This document shows positions 1-5,191 of a stretch of DNA of 5,191 bases, one piece after another. The DNA lies in assembly GCA_943325425.2 (NCBI GenBank), contig CALPPJ020000127.1, forward strand, positions 1 to 5,191. Reading direction: 5' to 3'. Position 1 is the stretch's first letter. Every line of letters starts with the position of its first letter. Source of the stretch: Bifidobacterium breve (GTDB lineage Bacteria; Actinomycetota; Acidimicrobiia; Acidimicrobiales; Ilumatobacteraceae). Both the position numbers and the translations under genes were made by a program. Under the pieces are notes generated by a model. It was not told where the DNA came from and made no database searches. It saw only the letters and a program-made list of their open reading frames with translations.

Positions 1-1
1 G

Positions 2-175
2 AATGCCGCTCGTAATTACAGTTTGGTTCCTTCACTTGCTCGCGAGGGAGTGGTCTTGACCATGAACGGCGACGTTGATGTTTTCCAGGCAGAGTCTTTG
101 CAAGTTGTGCAGTACGAATTTGCGAGTGGAACCTTTAGTGACGTTGGTGAATTGATCACCGATTACGAAAGCTGA
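2..175 (+). CDS. C-terminal end of an unidentified protein (5' end outside the window)
   Basis: The frame is open from the first bases of the window to a TGA at 173-175, giving the last 57 residues of a protein that begins upstream. The residues are mixed polar and hydrophobic, with many V, acidic residues and S (for example the stretches REGVVLTMNGDVDVF and SLQVVQYEFASGTF). They read like alternating beta strands. There is no membrane segment and no cysteine. I do not recognise the family, and the fragment is too short to assign one. Support for real coding comes from the open frame, its codon use, which resembles the other genes here, and a strong terminator-like hairpin starting 18 bases after the stop. 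The next gene runs towards it on the opposite strand, so this is the last gene of its transcription unit. Confidence 0.62.
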   Translation, partial: NAARNYSLVPSLAREGVVLTMNGDVDVFQAESLQVVQYEFASGTFSDVGELITDYES

Positions 176-193
176 AAAACTCTCAACTTGTTG

Positions 194-227
194 AATGAAT
201 GCCCGCCCGCAAGGGCGGGCATTCATT
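194..227. terminator. Strong hairpin terminator between convergent genes, probably bidirectional
   Basis: A perfect 15-bp inverted repeat (AATGAATGCCCGCCC at 194-208, its exact complement at 213-227) closes a GCAA tetraloop at 209-212. The stem has an eight-base run of only G and C next to the loop and AT-rich ends. On the plus strand it is followed by TTATTTAA, a short interrupted U-tract. Read on the minus strand, a run of five T (complement of 175-179) comes about 14 bases past the stem. It starts 18 bases after the stop of the left-hand gene. Its outer base (227) is the last base of the stop codon (229-227) of the minus-strand lipoprotein gene, so it can serve both transcripts. The missing long U-tract makes the intrinsic mechanism somewhat uncertain; the hairpin itself is unambiguous. 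Confidence 0.85.
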
Positions 228-547
228 TATTTAACGACCTTTCCTTCAACGACCGTGAGTTCGCGATCTCCGGTTATTTCAATAATGAATTCCCAACTGT
301 TGTCATCGTTGTCGGTTGCGATGCACGCATATTGCGTGCCGACTTGAATCGACTGGGGTTGGTCGCACAGCGCGTACTTGTAGCGATAGCCAGCGCTCTT
401 GGCGAGGTCCTCGCTTTCAAGGAACTTTTCTCCTTCAGTTTTGTAGTTCTTCGGAGAGGTTGAACAAGCTGCCAACATGGCAAGACTTATGCACGCAGTG
501 AAAGCAATGCGAATTTTTCGGTGACGGGGGATGTTCATCGTTTTCAT
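227..547 (-). CDS. Small lipoprotein, DUF4333-like
   Basis: This 106-residue protein has a classical lipoprotein signal. It has a basic n-region (R8, H9, R10, K11, R13), a hydrophobic stretch at about 14-25, and a lipobox ending LAAC with the lipidated cysteine at C28. The predicted mature part is about 79 residues, exported and anchored to the outer face of the membrane. It contains two more cysteines (C61 in ALCDQP, C75 in YACIATD) that could form a disulfide. The pattern of C-x-x-P, then GTQYAC, then an acidic turn and a strand (WEFIIEI) and a final TVVEGKVV strand resembles small actinobacterial DUF4333-type secreted proteins. That family call is from memory of the pattern and is tentative. 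Function is unknown. Two starts are possible: ATG at 547 (used here) or ATG at 538, three codons later; neither has a clear Shine-Dalgarno, and both keep the signal peptide. It lies 35 bp after rarD on the same strand, so co-transcription is likely. Its stop codon touches the terminator hairpin. Confidence 0.8.
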   Translation of the reverse strand: MKTMNIPRHRKIRIAFTACISLAMLAACSTSPKNYKTEGEKFLESEDLAKSAGYRYKYALCDQPQSIQVGTQYACIATDNDDNSWEFIIEITGDRELTVVEGKVVK

Positions 548-582
548 TTTCGTTAAGCCTGACAGCTAATGAGAGTAGTCGC

Positions 583-1542
583 TTACTTCGACCCAGAAGT
601 TTGACGGGCCCGTCGTATTGAGTCAATAGTGACAATTACCAAGGCAATCCAAACCAGACCAAAACCAACAAATCGGCTTGGAGAAAGTTCTTCGTGGTAC
701 ACGAGCCAACCGAGCAAGAAGTTGATGGTAGGGACTGAATATTGCATCGGACCTAAGACCGTCAATGGCAATTTGAGAGCCGCAGCAGCAAATAGGAGCA
801 ACGGAACTGCAGTCACAACTCCGGACAGCAAAACCAAAATGATGTGCCAGAAGTCGGCTGATTGAATCACCGAATCGTCTTTTTGTGAGAACCAAACGAT
901 GAGTGCAAATGCTGGGATGATGAGGAAGATCGTTTCGGACATCAAACTCTCAAGTGGCTGCAACGGCACCTGTCGTTTGAGTAGGCCGTATAACGCCCAT
1001 GAAGCCGCCATGGCCAAAGCGAGATACGGCACTCGACCGTAACTGATTGTGAGCACCACAACTGCGGCCAGGCCGAGAAGAGCGCTCGTAAGTTGGATCG
1101 GACGAATTTTCTCGTGGAGTACCTTGACACCGATCAACATGGTGCCAAGCGGGGCAATGAAATAGCCGAGTGCCGCTTCGATGACTTTGCCATCGTGGAC
1201 GACCACTACGTAGGTCGTCCAGTTGATCGCTAACAGCAATGAGGCGCTGGCCACCCGAGTCCAAAGGTGCTCAGTTGAAAGCTTGTGGAACAATGTCGAC
1301 AATCGGCCCTTGGCGGCGATGATCACAAGTAGCAAGACAACTGAGGTGACAATGCGGTAGCCAATGAGCTCGAGTGGAGCGAAGGCTTTGAGTGCTTTCC
1401 AGTAGACCGTGATGAAACCCCACAGCAGATACGCCGAAATACCAGCAATGACTCCAGCTCGATCAGGTGATGGCTGAGATGGAGAGTTCGTTGTGGGGGA
1501 GGGATTGACTCCGATATGTGACTCACGTGTTTCAGAACTCAC
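583..1542 (-). CDS. rarD: RarD-type permease of the EamA/drug-metabolite transporter superfamily
   Basis: This 319-residue integral membrane protein has about ten hydrophobic helices (roughly 30-48, 58-77, 96-114, 122-140, 149-166, 170-189, 203-219, 231-252, 256-281, 289-308), the two-times-five-helix plan of EamA/DMT carriers. It matches the RarD subgroup. Recognisable family stretches are AYLLWGFITVYWK (37-49), INWTTYV (106-112), the highly typical IEAALGYFIAPL (121-132), YGLLKR (185-190), VVTAVPLLLFAAAA (242-255), and a final VWIALVIVTIDSI. E. coli RarD is about 296 residues; the excess here is a Ser/Pro-rich N-terminal tail of about 25 residues. The family takes its name from a chloramphenicol-resistance annotation, but its substrate is not established, so only a transport role in the cytoplasmic membrane can be stated. 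The GTG at 1542-1540 is the only plausible start: an in-frame TGA lies 15 bases upstream, and no other start codon precedes the first helix. It is divergent from pgi across 45 bp and is followed by the lipoprotein gene. Confidence 0.92.
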   Translation of the reverse strand: MSSETRESHIGVNPSPTTNSPSQPSPDRAGVIAGISAYLLWGFITVYWKALKAFAPLELIGYRIVTSVVLLLVIIAAKGRLSTLFHKLSTEHLWTRVASASLLLAINWTTYVVVVHDGKVIEAALGYFIAPLGTMLIGVKVLHEKIRPIQLTSALLGLAAVVVLTISYGRVPYLALAMAASWALYGLLKRQVPLQPLESLMSETIFLIIPAFALIVWFSQKDDSVIQSADFWHIILVLLSGVVTAVPLLLFAAAALKLPLTVLGPMQYSVPTINFLLGWLVYHEELSPSRFVGFGLVWIALVIVTIDSIRRARQTSGSK

Positions 1543-1549
1543 CCGTTCT
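1534..1549. promoter_or_regulatory. Inverted repeat over the rarD start codon (possible operator or mRNA hairpin)
   Basis: The sequence AGAAC-TCACCC-GTTCT has perfect 5-bp arms (1534-1538 and 1545-1549) around six bases. It lies at the rarD end of the short divergent region. In rarD mRNA the loop would read GGGUGA and contain the GUG start codon. It could be a regulator binding site, a start-codon-presenting hairpin, or chance: five paired bases is a modest match. The arms resemble half of the Gram-positive LexA box GAAC-N4-GTTC, but the spacer is six rather than four, so it is not called a LexA site. Confidence 0.25.
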
Positions 1550-1587
1550 TCATATCATCTGCTGAGCCGTCTACTAGCGTTCACCCT
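1543..1587. other. Divergent intergenic region between rarD and pgi
   Basis: Only 45 bp separate the GTG start codons of rarD (minus) and pgi (plus). Both promoters must either sit here or reach into the neighbouring coding sequence. No Shine-Dalgarno is obvious for pgi, and that for rarD is weak (GAAG/AAGAA a few bases before the GTG). No long palindrome or riboswitch-like structure fits in this space. Confidence 0.6.
1575..1580 (+). promoter_or_regulatory. Possible -10 element for a leaderless pgi transcript
   Basis: TAGCGT fits the actinobacterial -10 pattern TANNNT. It is separated from the pgi GTG by seven bases (TCACCCT), the spacing expected if transcription starts at the G of the start codon. 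The absence of a purine-rich Shine-Dalgarno before the GTG fits this. A convincing -35 hexamer about 17 bases upstream (1552-1557, ATATCA) is lacking, and a four-of-six-base pattern like this is common by chance, so the call is tentative. Confidence 0.3.
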
Positions 1588-3198
1588 GTGGAAGCACTTG
1601 AGTCATTGCCAGAATGGTCACAGGTTTTGTCGGGTGAGCCTCTTCGTTCTTTACGGGAAGAGTTCGCATCCGATCCGGCTCGAACGTCAACGATGACTCT
1701 TCATGCTGGAGACCTGTTTGTTGATTATTCAAAACAGCGTGTTGATGAAAGTGCTCTGACCGATTTGCTGAATCTCGCAAAAGTCCGCGAAGTCTCCACG
1801 TCATTTCAACGAATGAAGAATGGCGAGCGAGTCAACTTCACTGAGGGTCGGGCAGCCGGCCATATGGCATTGCGAGCTCCAAAAGACGGAACATTTCTGA
1901 TCGACGGCGTCAATGTCCTGCCAGCAGTGCATTCTGTTCTCGATCGAATGGCTGATCTGGCCCGTGGAATCCGATCCGGTGAAATCGTTGGAAGTACCGG
2001 TAAACGAATGTGTCATATCGTCAATATCGGAATTGGTGGCAGCGACCTCGGTCCGGCCATGTTGTATGAAGCCCTACGCTCCAATCGCCATGAGGCGATT
2101 TCGTGCCATTTCGTTTCTAACGTTGACCCAGCTGATTTAGAGGCAAACCTCAAGGGATTAAATCCTGAAGAGACGATGTTCGTTGTCGCATCGAAGACTT
2201 TTACGACGGTCGAAACATTGGCGAATGCCCGGGCGGCTCGTGAGTGGATAGTGCAAGCACTCGGCCTCGACGCAGTCGACAAACACTTTGTGGCGCTCAG
2301 CACTAATTCTGATGCGGTTGGTGGATTCGGAATTGATACGACGAACATGTTTGAGTTTTGGGATTGGGTGGGCGGACGCTTTTCGGTTGCATCGGCAATT
2401 GGACTTTCGGTGATGATCGCGGTTGGCCCAGAGATCTTTGAAGAGTTCCTCAGTGGCATGCACTTAATGGATATTCATGCCGCTGAGGCGGTCGGACGCG
2501 ACAACGCTCCGCTTATATTGGCTCTGCTCAACATCTGGAATACGGCAGTGTTGTCAACAAAAAGTCGAGCGGTCATCCCGTATTCGTTTGACCTACGTCG
2601 CTTTCCGGCTTACTTGCAGCAACTCATCATGGAGTCAAATGGCAAGTCCGTGCGAAGTGATGGGTCGCGGATTTCTTACTCGACCTCTCCAGTGATTTGG
2701 GGTGAGCCCGGAACTAACGGCCAGCACGCTTTTATGCAGCTGTTACATCAAGGGTCCGATGTTGTGCCCGTCGATTTCATCGGTTTCGCACGTTCATCGG
2801 CCGATGACGCCTCGCGAAACGAATTGCTTTTCACAAATATGGTGGCGCAGAGCCAAGCATTGGCCTTTGGCCGTACCGCAGACGAACTGCCCGAAAGTTC
2901 GGTTCGCTCACACCGCACCTTTGAAGGCAATCGACCGAGCACAACGATTGTCGCCCCTGAATTGTCGGCTTCAGTACTCGGGCAACTCATTGCCCTTTAT
3001 GAGCACGCCACATTCTTTGAAGGAGTGATCTGGGATATCAATAGTTTTGATCAATGGGGGGTTGAACTCGGTAAAGAACTTGCTCAAACCCTCGGATCGA
3101 AGCTGGAGAACTTTTCGGCGCTTGACCACCCAGATCTTGACTCATCAACCCACACTCTCTTGTCATGGTTCGTGCAACAGCAAAAGAAGTCAAGCTGA
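1588..3198 (+). CDS. pgi: Glucose-6-phosphate isomerase
   Basis: This 536-residue cytosolic enzyme interconverts glucose 6-phosphate and fructose 6-phosphate in glycolysis and gluconeogenesis. It is a full-length member of the long bacterial/eukaryotic Pgi family (E. coli about 549 residues). Visible landmarks, in order: VDYSKQR (45-51), the SIS-fold loop NIGIGGSDLGP (146-156), phosphate-binding SKTFTT (202-207), family signature 1 at 259-272 (DWVGGRFSVASAIG) with the active-site arginine R264, and the catalytic glutamate E349 in IMESNGKS. Then come the catalytic histidine H380 in GEPGTNGQH and family signature 2 at 479-496 (GVIWDINSFDQWGVELGK) with the catalytic lysine K496. All key residues are present. 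The start is GTG at 1588. The frame is open further upstream with no better start nearby, and the next ATG (residue 36, in TSTMTLHAGDLF) would remove conserved N-terminal sequence. There is no visible Shine-Dalgarno. It is divergent from rarD and is followed by pafB 64 bp downstream with no terminator between, so pgi-pafB-pafC may be one transcript. Confidence 0.97.
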   Translation: MEALESLPEWSQVLSGEPLRSLREEFASDPARTSTMTLHAGDLFVDYSKQRVDESALTDLLNLAKVREVSTSFQRMKNGERVNFTEGRAAGHMALRAPKDGTFLIDGVNVLPAVHSVLDRMADLARGIRSGEIVGSTGKRMCHIVNIGIGGSDLGPAMLYEALRSNRHEAISCHFVSNVDPADLEANLKGLNPEETMFVVASKTFTTVETLANARAAREWIVQALGLDAVDKHFVALSTNSDAVGGFGIDTTNMFEFWDWVGGRFSVASAIGLSVMIAVGPEIFEEFLSGMHLMDIHAAEAVGRDNAPLILALLNIWNTAVLSTKSRAVIPYSFDLRRFPAYLQQLIMESNGKSVRSDGSRISYSTSPVIWGEPGTNGQHAFMQLLHQGSDVVPVDFIGFARSSADDASRNELLFTNMVAQSQALAFGRTADELPESSVRSHRTFEGNRPSTTIVAPELSASVLGQLIALYEHATFFEGVIWDINSFDQWGVELGKELAQTLGSKLENFSALDHPDLDSSTHTLLSWFVQQQKKSS

Positions 3199-3262
3199 CC
3201 TTGCGTCAGGTCCGAATCATGTCGATCCCGAAGTATGCGAGCGAAGTAAAGGTCTAGGCACT
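3199..3262 (+). other. Short pgi-pafB intergenic gap without a terminator
   Basis: These 64 bases contain only a weak 5-bp hairpin (GACCT at 3197-3201 with AGGTC at 3208-3212) and no T-run, so transcription from pgi probably continues into pafB. I see no TANNNT -10 element at a useful position and no copy of the RecA-NDp-type motif (TGTCRGTG followed at the usual distance by TANNNT) that would suggest autoregulation by PafBC. Confidence 0.5.
3248..3252 (+). promoter_or_regulatory. Likely ribosome binding site supporting the pafB GTG start
   Basis: AAAGG lies ten bases before the GTG at 3263, slightly farther than ideal. A second short AGG at 3256-3258 lies four bases before it. Either is modest, but the position agrees with where homologous PafB proteins begin. 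Confidence 0.35.
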
Positions 3263-4216
3263 GTGCATCAACTTGAACGAGTCACGAATTTACTGGCGTT
3301 GCTGTTGTCAACTCGGCGTCATCTCACCTTTGACGAAATTCGTAACGAACTCAAAGGTCAGTATCCCGAGAATCTGGTGGCGGCGCGAGCGGCCTTTGAG
3401 CGTGATAAAGCGATTCTCCGCGATGAGGGAATTCCCATTAGTTCAGAGGTCCAAGGCGGGGATAAAGCCGGCATCACGGGATACCTCATTGAACGAGATG
3501 CTTACGAATTGGGAGATTTACAGCTGACTGGTCACGAGGCTGCGGCATTGCGCATCGCGGTTTCGGCTTTGCGGATGGGGCAGTCGTGGGGTGAAGAGGC
3601 GTTATGGAAAGTGGATATGGATTCCGGATTTGCGCCGTCGCAAACTCCGGCCGTTCAAGCGAAGTTGCCAGTAGATCAAAAATTGCCCACCCTTCATGAA
3701 GCAATGAGTAGACAAATAGTGGTGTCGTTTGCGTATAACGGCAAACCCCGCGAACTTGAACCCTTTGGATTATTGGCGCGATCGGGATGGTGGTACCTCG
3801 TCGGCAACGATCGATCAGTTGACGCAATGCGTACCTTCCGAGTTGATCGAATTTCGAGTGACGTCATGTTGCGTGAAAGTGAGACTTTTGTTCGCCCACA
3901 TGATTTTGATGTGCGACATTCGTTTCCTGCTGATCTCAAAGAACTGCCCGATGCAATTGACGTCGGGGGAGATGTCGCCAAAGTTCTCATCGATGCAACT
4001 GATGTCAATGCCGTGATTGGTCACTACGGAGTCGACTCACTGATTGAACGCCATTCCGATGGGTCAGGCACGTTTGCGATTCCATGTGCAAATGTCCAAG
4101 CCTTCGAGCATTGGCTATTGGGTTTTCTTGATCGTGCTGAAGTACTTGAACCACCGCAATTACGACAGCACGTCATTGATTGGCTGAACGCACTAGCAAT
4201 CGGAGCAGACTCATGA
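3263..4216 (+). CDS. pafB: PafB, WYL-domain subunit of the PafBC DNA-damage transcriptional activator
   Basis: This 317-residue protein has an N-terminal winged helix-turn-helix (about 1-60: ERVTNLLALLLSTRRHLTFDEI, then FERDKAILRDEGIPI), a middle segment (about 80-140), a WYL domain (about 143-205) and a C-terminal WCX-type extension. The WYL triad is W177-Y178-L179, followed by NDR and the conserved TFRVDRI (191-197). The N-terminal pattern, an 'ERDK..LRD.GIP' stretch then a 'GY.I.RDAY' segment, matches mycobacterial PafB (about 330 residues). In mycobacteria PafB and PafC together activate the LexA/RecA-independent DNA-damage regulon, with the WYL domains acting as ligand sensors reported to bind single-stranded DNA. 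The GTG at 3263 is chosen because homology starts at VHQLERVTNLLALL. The frame stays open back to an ATG at 3047, but that stretch overlaps pgi and does not look like PafB. Its stop overlaps the pafC start (ATGA), implying translational coupling and equal amounts of the two partners. Confidence 0.9.
   Translation: MHQLERVTNLLALLLSTRRHLTFDEIRNELKGQYPENLVAARAAFERDKAILRDEGIPISSEVQGGDKAGITGYLIERDAYELGDLQLTGHEAAALRIAVSALRMGQSWGEEALWKVDMDSGFAPSQTPAVQAKLPVDQKLPTLHEAMSRQIVVSFAYNGKPRELEPFGLLARSGWWYLVGNDRSVDAMRTFRVDRISSDVMLRESETFVRPHDFDVRHSFPADLKELPDAIDVGGDVAKVLIDATDVNAVIGHYGVDSLIERHSDGSGTFAIPCANVQAFEHWLLGFLDRAEVLEPPQLRQHVIDWLNALAIGADS
4202..4205 (+). promoter_or_regulatory. Shine-Dalgarno deciding the pafC start
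   Basis: GGAG ends seven bases before the ATG at 4213, an ideal spacing, and sits within the last codons of pafB. It favours 4213 over the in-frame ATG at 4180, which would add 11 residues (MAERTSNRSRL) overlapping pafB and has no comparable site. Confidence 0.6.
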
Positions 4217-5181
4217 TCCGCCGCGGACCACGTCCAGTCAACGTTCGTTTGCGCCGACTCTTAGTGATGTTGCCATGGTTGATGGAACGTCAAACTGTTT
4301 CCACCCAAGAGATGGCGGATCACTTTGGGATGTCAGTTGCCGACCTTGTGGCAGATTTGACTCTGGCCTCTATGTGTGGGGTGTCGCAGGATCCTCGTGA
4401 TCTCATTGATTTATGGGTTGATGACGACGAAGTTCATTTCGGCATTCCAAAGTACTTTGAACGACCACTGCGGTTAACTGTGCCGGAAGCGTTTTCTTTG
4501 ATTGCGTCCGCCACCGCCGCTCAGCAACTGCCTGGGGTTGACGCGACAGGAGCGCTTTCGCGGGCGATCGCCAAAGTCGCCGAAGCTATTGATCTTGATA
4601 TCAATAATTCTTTTGTGGTTGAACTGGAAACCCCAGAATCGGTTGAGCCGCTCAGCCACGCAATTCAACAATCAGTTGTTATTGAATTTGAGTATTGGTC
4701 AGTTGCGACAGGCGAGTCGGCAAAACGTCAGGTTGCGCCTCTCGAAGTTTTTCTCGATCAGGATCATTGGTATTTACGAGCCCACGATTTAGGTGCCAAA
4801 GCTGAGCGAACTTTCCGTCTTGATCGGCTTGATCAGTTACTGGTGACGAGTCAGACTCACGATTTAGTATCGACACCTCGTGAGCAATGGTTCGCTGGTT
4901 CAGACGAACAACGCAAAGTGTTGTTGCAAGTTGACCCAGCGTGGTTGTGGGTCCTCGAGCAATATCCAGGGGTGTCAATTGGGGTGGCCCCGAGTGGTCA
5001 AGTTGTACAACATGCCGATTGGGTGACGGTGGAAGTTGTGGTGAACACCGAGCGTTGGATGCAGCGCTTGTTGGTTCGATTAGGCGCTCACGCCACGGTT
5101 GTTATGCCCACTGATTGGCAACAACTTGGTCGTGATACTGCACGCCTGATTCTGCAACGTTACGAACGTACGAACGGCTGA
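4213..5181 (+). CDS. pafC: PafC, WYL-domain subunit of the PafBC DNA-damage transcriptional activator
   Basis: This 322-residue protein is built like its neighbour. It has an N-terminal helix-turn-helix (about 11-55: VRLRRLLVMLPWLMERQTVSTQEMADHFGMS, with the MCG at 54-56 typical of PafC), a DLID stretch (63-66), a linking segment (about 85-135), a WYL domain (about 143-212) and a C-terminal WCX-type region. The WYL triad is W186-Y187-L188 in DQDHWYLRAHD, followed by ERTFRLDRL (198-206). Mycobacterial PafC is about 316 residues and shares the opening 'RL.RLL.M.P' pattern and the PRDLID-like motif. It should heterodimerise with PafB, or form an intramolecular-like pair with it, to bind promoters of DNA-repair genes. 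The ATG at 4213 overlaps the pafB TGA in ATGA. In many actinobacteria tatA and tatC follow pafC; here only ten bases remain after the stop, so that cannot be seen. Confidence 0.92.
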   Translation: MIRRGPRPVNVRLRRLLVMLPWLMERQTVSTQEMADHFGMSVADLVADLTLASMCGVSQDPRDLIDLWVDDDEVHFGIPKYFERPLRLTVPEAFSLIASATAAQQLPGVDATGALSRAIAKVAEAIDLDINNSFVVELETPESVEPLSHAIQQSVVIEFEYWSVATGESAKRQVAPLEVFLDQDHWYLRAHDLGAKAERTFRLDRLDQLLVTSQTHDLVSTPREQWFAGSDEQRKVLLQVDPAWLWVLEQYPGVSIGVAPSGQVVQHADWVTVEVVVNTERWMQRLLVRLGAHATVVMPTDWQQLGRDTARLILQRYERTNG

Positions 5182-5191
5182 AGTTCTTCGA

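Noticed and set aside
32..226. A 64-codon minus-strand frame beginning with ATG right after the lipoprotein stop
   Set aside because: It starts inside the terminator hairpin and lies antisense to the C-terminal end of the left-hand gene, with no ribosome binding site and no protein-like pattern.
1505..1510. TTGACT resembling a -35 box for pgi
   Set aside because: It lies within rarD, and no acceptable -10 hexamer is found 16-18 bases downstream.
1535..1548. Possible LexA (SOS) box GAAC...GTTC
   Set aside because: The spacer is six bases, whereas the known Gram-positive/actinobacterial box has four; the flanking bases also do not match.
2013..2459. A 148-codon minus-strand frame antisense to pgi
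   Set aside because: It is fully contained in the strongly conserved pgi gene and its composition is that of a shadow frame. No motif or ribosome binding site supports it.
3197..3212. Possible terminator hairpin just after pgi
   Set aside because: The stem is only 5 bp with a six-base loop and no T-run, so it is too weak to be an intrinsic terminator.
3047..3262. An in-frame 72-codon N-terminal extension of pafB starting at an ATG inside pgi
   Set aside because: The added residues overlap the conserved pgi 3' end, are rich in S, T, R and C as expected of an out-of-frame reading, and PafB homology begins only at the GTG at 3263.
4593..4603. Ten-base palindrome TTGATATCAA inside pafC
   Set aside because: Short AT-rich palindromes like this are expected by chance in coding sequence, and it is not repeated at any intergenic site here.
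4662..4688. AT-rich inverted repeat AATTCAACAA...TTGTTATTGAATT within pafC
   Set aside because: It lies inside a conserved coding stretch, needs a three-base bulge to pair, and nothing suggests a function beyond coding.

Overview
The window looks like an ordinary chromosomal segment of an actinobacterium (Actinomycetota). The strongest evidence is a tandem pair of WYL-domain regulators matching PafB and PafC, which are typical of that phylum. GTG starts and short intergenic gaps agree with this. By eye the base composition is moderate (around half G+C, not counted), which suggests a low- to mid-GC lineage such as the aquatic Nanopelagicales or Acidimicrobiia rather than a high-GC soil actinomycete. 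That placement is an inference.

Layout from left to right: (1) the 3' end of an unidentified plus-strand gene, stop at 173-175; (2) a strong GC-rich hairpin with a perfect 15-bp stem, between that gene and the convergent minus-strand unit and able to end transcription from both sides; (3) a minus-strand pair, rarD (EamA/DMT-family ten-helix permease, 1542 to 583) followed after 35 bp by a small lipoprotein gene (547 to 227), probably co-transcribed; (4) a 45-bp divergent intergenic region with a small inverted repeat over the rarD start codon and a possible -10 element very close to the pgi GTG; (5) a plus-strand unit of pgi (1588-3198), then pafB (3263-4216) and pafC (4213-5181). No terminator is visible between pgi and pafB, and pafB/pafC overlap through ATGA.

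Functionally, pgi is central carbon metabolism (glucose-6-phosphate/fructose-6-phosphate interconversion). PafB and PafC together form a transcriptional activator of a LexA/RecA-independent DNA-damage response known from mycobacteria. RarD and the lipoprotein are envelope proteins of unknown substrate or role. No mobile element, CRISPR array, tRNA, rRNA or phage gene was seen. I found no convincing undescribed system. The most notable points are the position of pafBC behind pgi rather than behind pafA, the possibly leaderless pgi start, and the hairpin holding the rarD start codon.
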